Below, piece by piece: positions 33,245 to 33,584 of a stretch of 33,584 nucleotides of DNA (the first letter of the stretch is position 1; each line of letters begins with the position of its first letter). Made by a program: the position numbers and the translations under genes. The stretch lies in contig CAZOLY010000013.1 of the NCBI GenBank assembly GCA_964580815.1, positions 1 to 33,584 of the forward strand, written 5' to 3'. Below the pieces are notes generated by a model. It was not told the DNA's origin and did no database searches. It saw only the letters and a list, made by a program, of their open reading frames with translations. The DNA is from G020354785 sp964580815. GTDB lineage: Bacteria; Bacteroidota; Bacteroidia; Bacteroidales; UBA10428.

Positions 33245-33584
33245 ATGAACTGTAAATACAGAATGTATATAACTGGTGCAGCATTAGCAACATTAATGCT
33301 GGTTAATATGAACTGTAAGAGTCCCGATAAAAATGAATGGGAAAACCAGTTCATAACAAGTATTAATAAAGAAAAACCGCATGCTTTCTTTATTCCTTAT
33401 GAGAGCCCTGAAAAGGCCAAATCAGATGATCCCACACAATCAGCTTATTATAAATTATTAAACGGCAAGTGGAAGTTCAAGCTGGTAAATACACCTGAAA
33501 AAGCCCCGAAAAGATTTTCAGATAATTCATTTAATGACAGGAGCTGGGATCTGATAAATGTCCCGTCTGACTGGCAATGTGAAG
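33245..33584 (+). CDS. GH2 beta-galactosidase-like enzyme, N-terminus only (cut by window edge)
   Basis: The frame opens at the ATG 33245 and runs to the edge (113 codons). The N-terminus MNCKYRMYITGAALATLMLV, then NMNCKS, looks like a lipoprotein or secretion signal, although asparagine before the cysteine is atypical. What follows is the classic start of the long LacZ-type GH2 enzymes: WENQFITSINKEKPHAFFIPY, YYKLLNGKWKFKLVNTPEKA, FNDRSWDLINVPSDWQCE. The catalytic part lies outside the window. It sits 189 bp behind the PA14-containing GH2 on the same strand, suggesting a glycan-use locus continuing to the right. Confidence 0.88.
   Translation, partial: MNCKYRMYITGAALATLMLVNMNCKSPDKNEWENQFITSINKEKPHAFFIPYESPEKAKSDDPTQSAYYKLLNGKWKFKLVNTPEKAPKRFSDNSFNDRSWDLINVPSDWQCE

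Overview
This 33.6 kb window is chromosomal DNA from a member of the Bacteroidota, probably a Bacteroidales/Marinilabiliales-like or related uncultured lineage. The evidence is low GC content, Bacteroidota-type promoter elements (TAnnTTTG at -7), mostly weak Shine-Dalgarno sites, lipoproteins with Bacteroidota-style lipoboxes, a DUF4197 lipoprotein, a TerB/FHA-like ABC transporter, a SpoIIE-type response regulator of the kind common in this phylum, and adjacent GH2 glycosidases. I see no tRNA, rRNA, CRISPR array, transposase, integrase or phage gene. Most of the window is housekeeping sequence.

Layout. 1-1928 (minus) is the N-terminal part of an ABCG-like half transporter, running off the left edge. 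1929-2255 is a 327-bp divergent intergenic region with one good minus-strand promoter. 2256-5391 (plus) holds a response regulator fused to a SpoIIE/PP2C-like domain that has lost its metal-binding aspartates, followed by an Omp85/BamA-like barrel protein whose signal peptide lies upstream of any standard start codon. An intrinsic terminator follows. 5439-8629 (plus) is a tightly overlapping operon of pabB, tilS and a HEAT-like protein, converging on a YggS-type PLP protein (minus). 9399-10308 (minus) is an ECF sigma factor (TTG start with a near-perfect Shine-Dalgarno) and a small acidic protein. uvrA (plus) follows at 10495-13299. 13332-17446 (minus) contains a DUF4197 lipoprotein, three exported proteins of unknown function (one with a broken HExxHxxGxxD-like motif) and nth. 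17505-19463 (minus) is a TMTC-like membrane protein with C-terminal TPRs. Then come ndk (plus), recF plus a DUF721/DciA-like gene (minus), and a TPR membrane protein plus ribH (plus).

The most system-like part is 22928-30416 (plus): a self-contained efflux operon. A TetR-family regulator sits just downstream of a palindromic operator that overlaps its own promoter. It is followed by a TolC-like outer-membrane factor, an HlyD-like adaptor lipoprotein, two separate ABC ATPases, a HAD phosphatase and two ABC-2 permeases. The set resembles the enterobacterial CecR-YbhGFSR system, with the YbhF-like double ATPase split in two and a HAD enzyme inserted. Motif defects in the two ATPases are complementary and predict one consensus and one degenerate ATP site.

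30521-33584 (plus) begins a carbohydrate-degradation region with its own promoter: a secreted GH2 enzyme with an inserted PA14 domain, then the N-terminus of a second GH2 (LacZ-like) enzyme that runs off the right edge.
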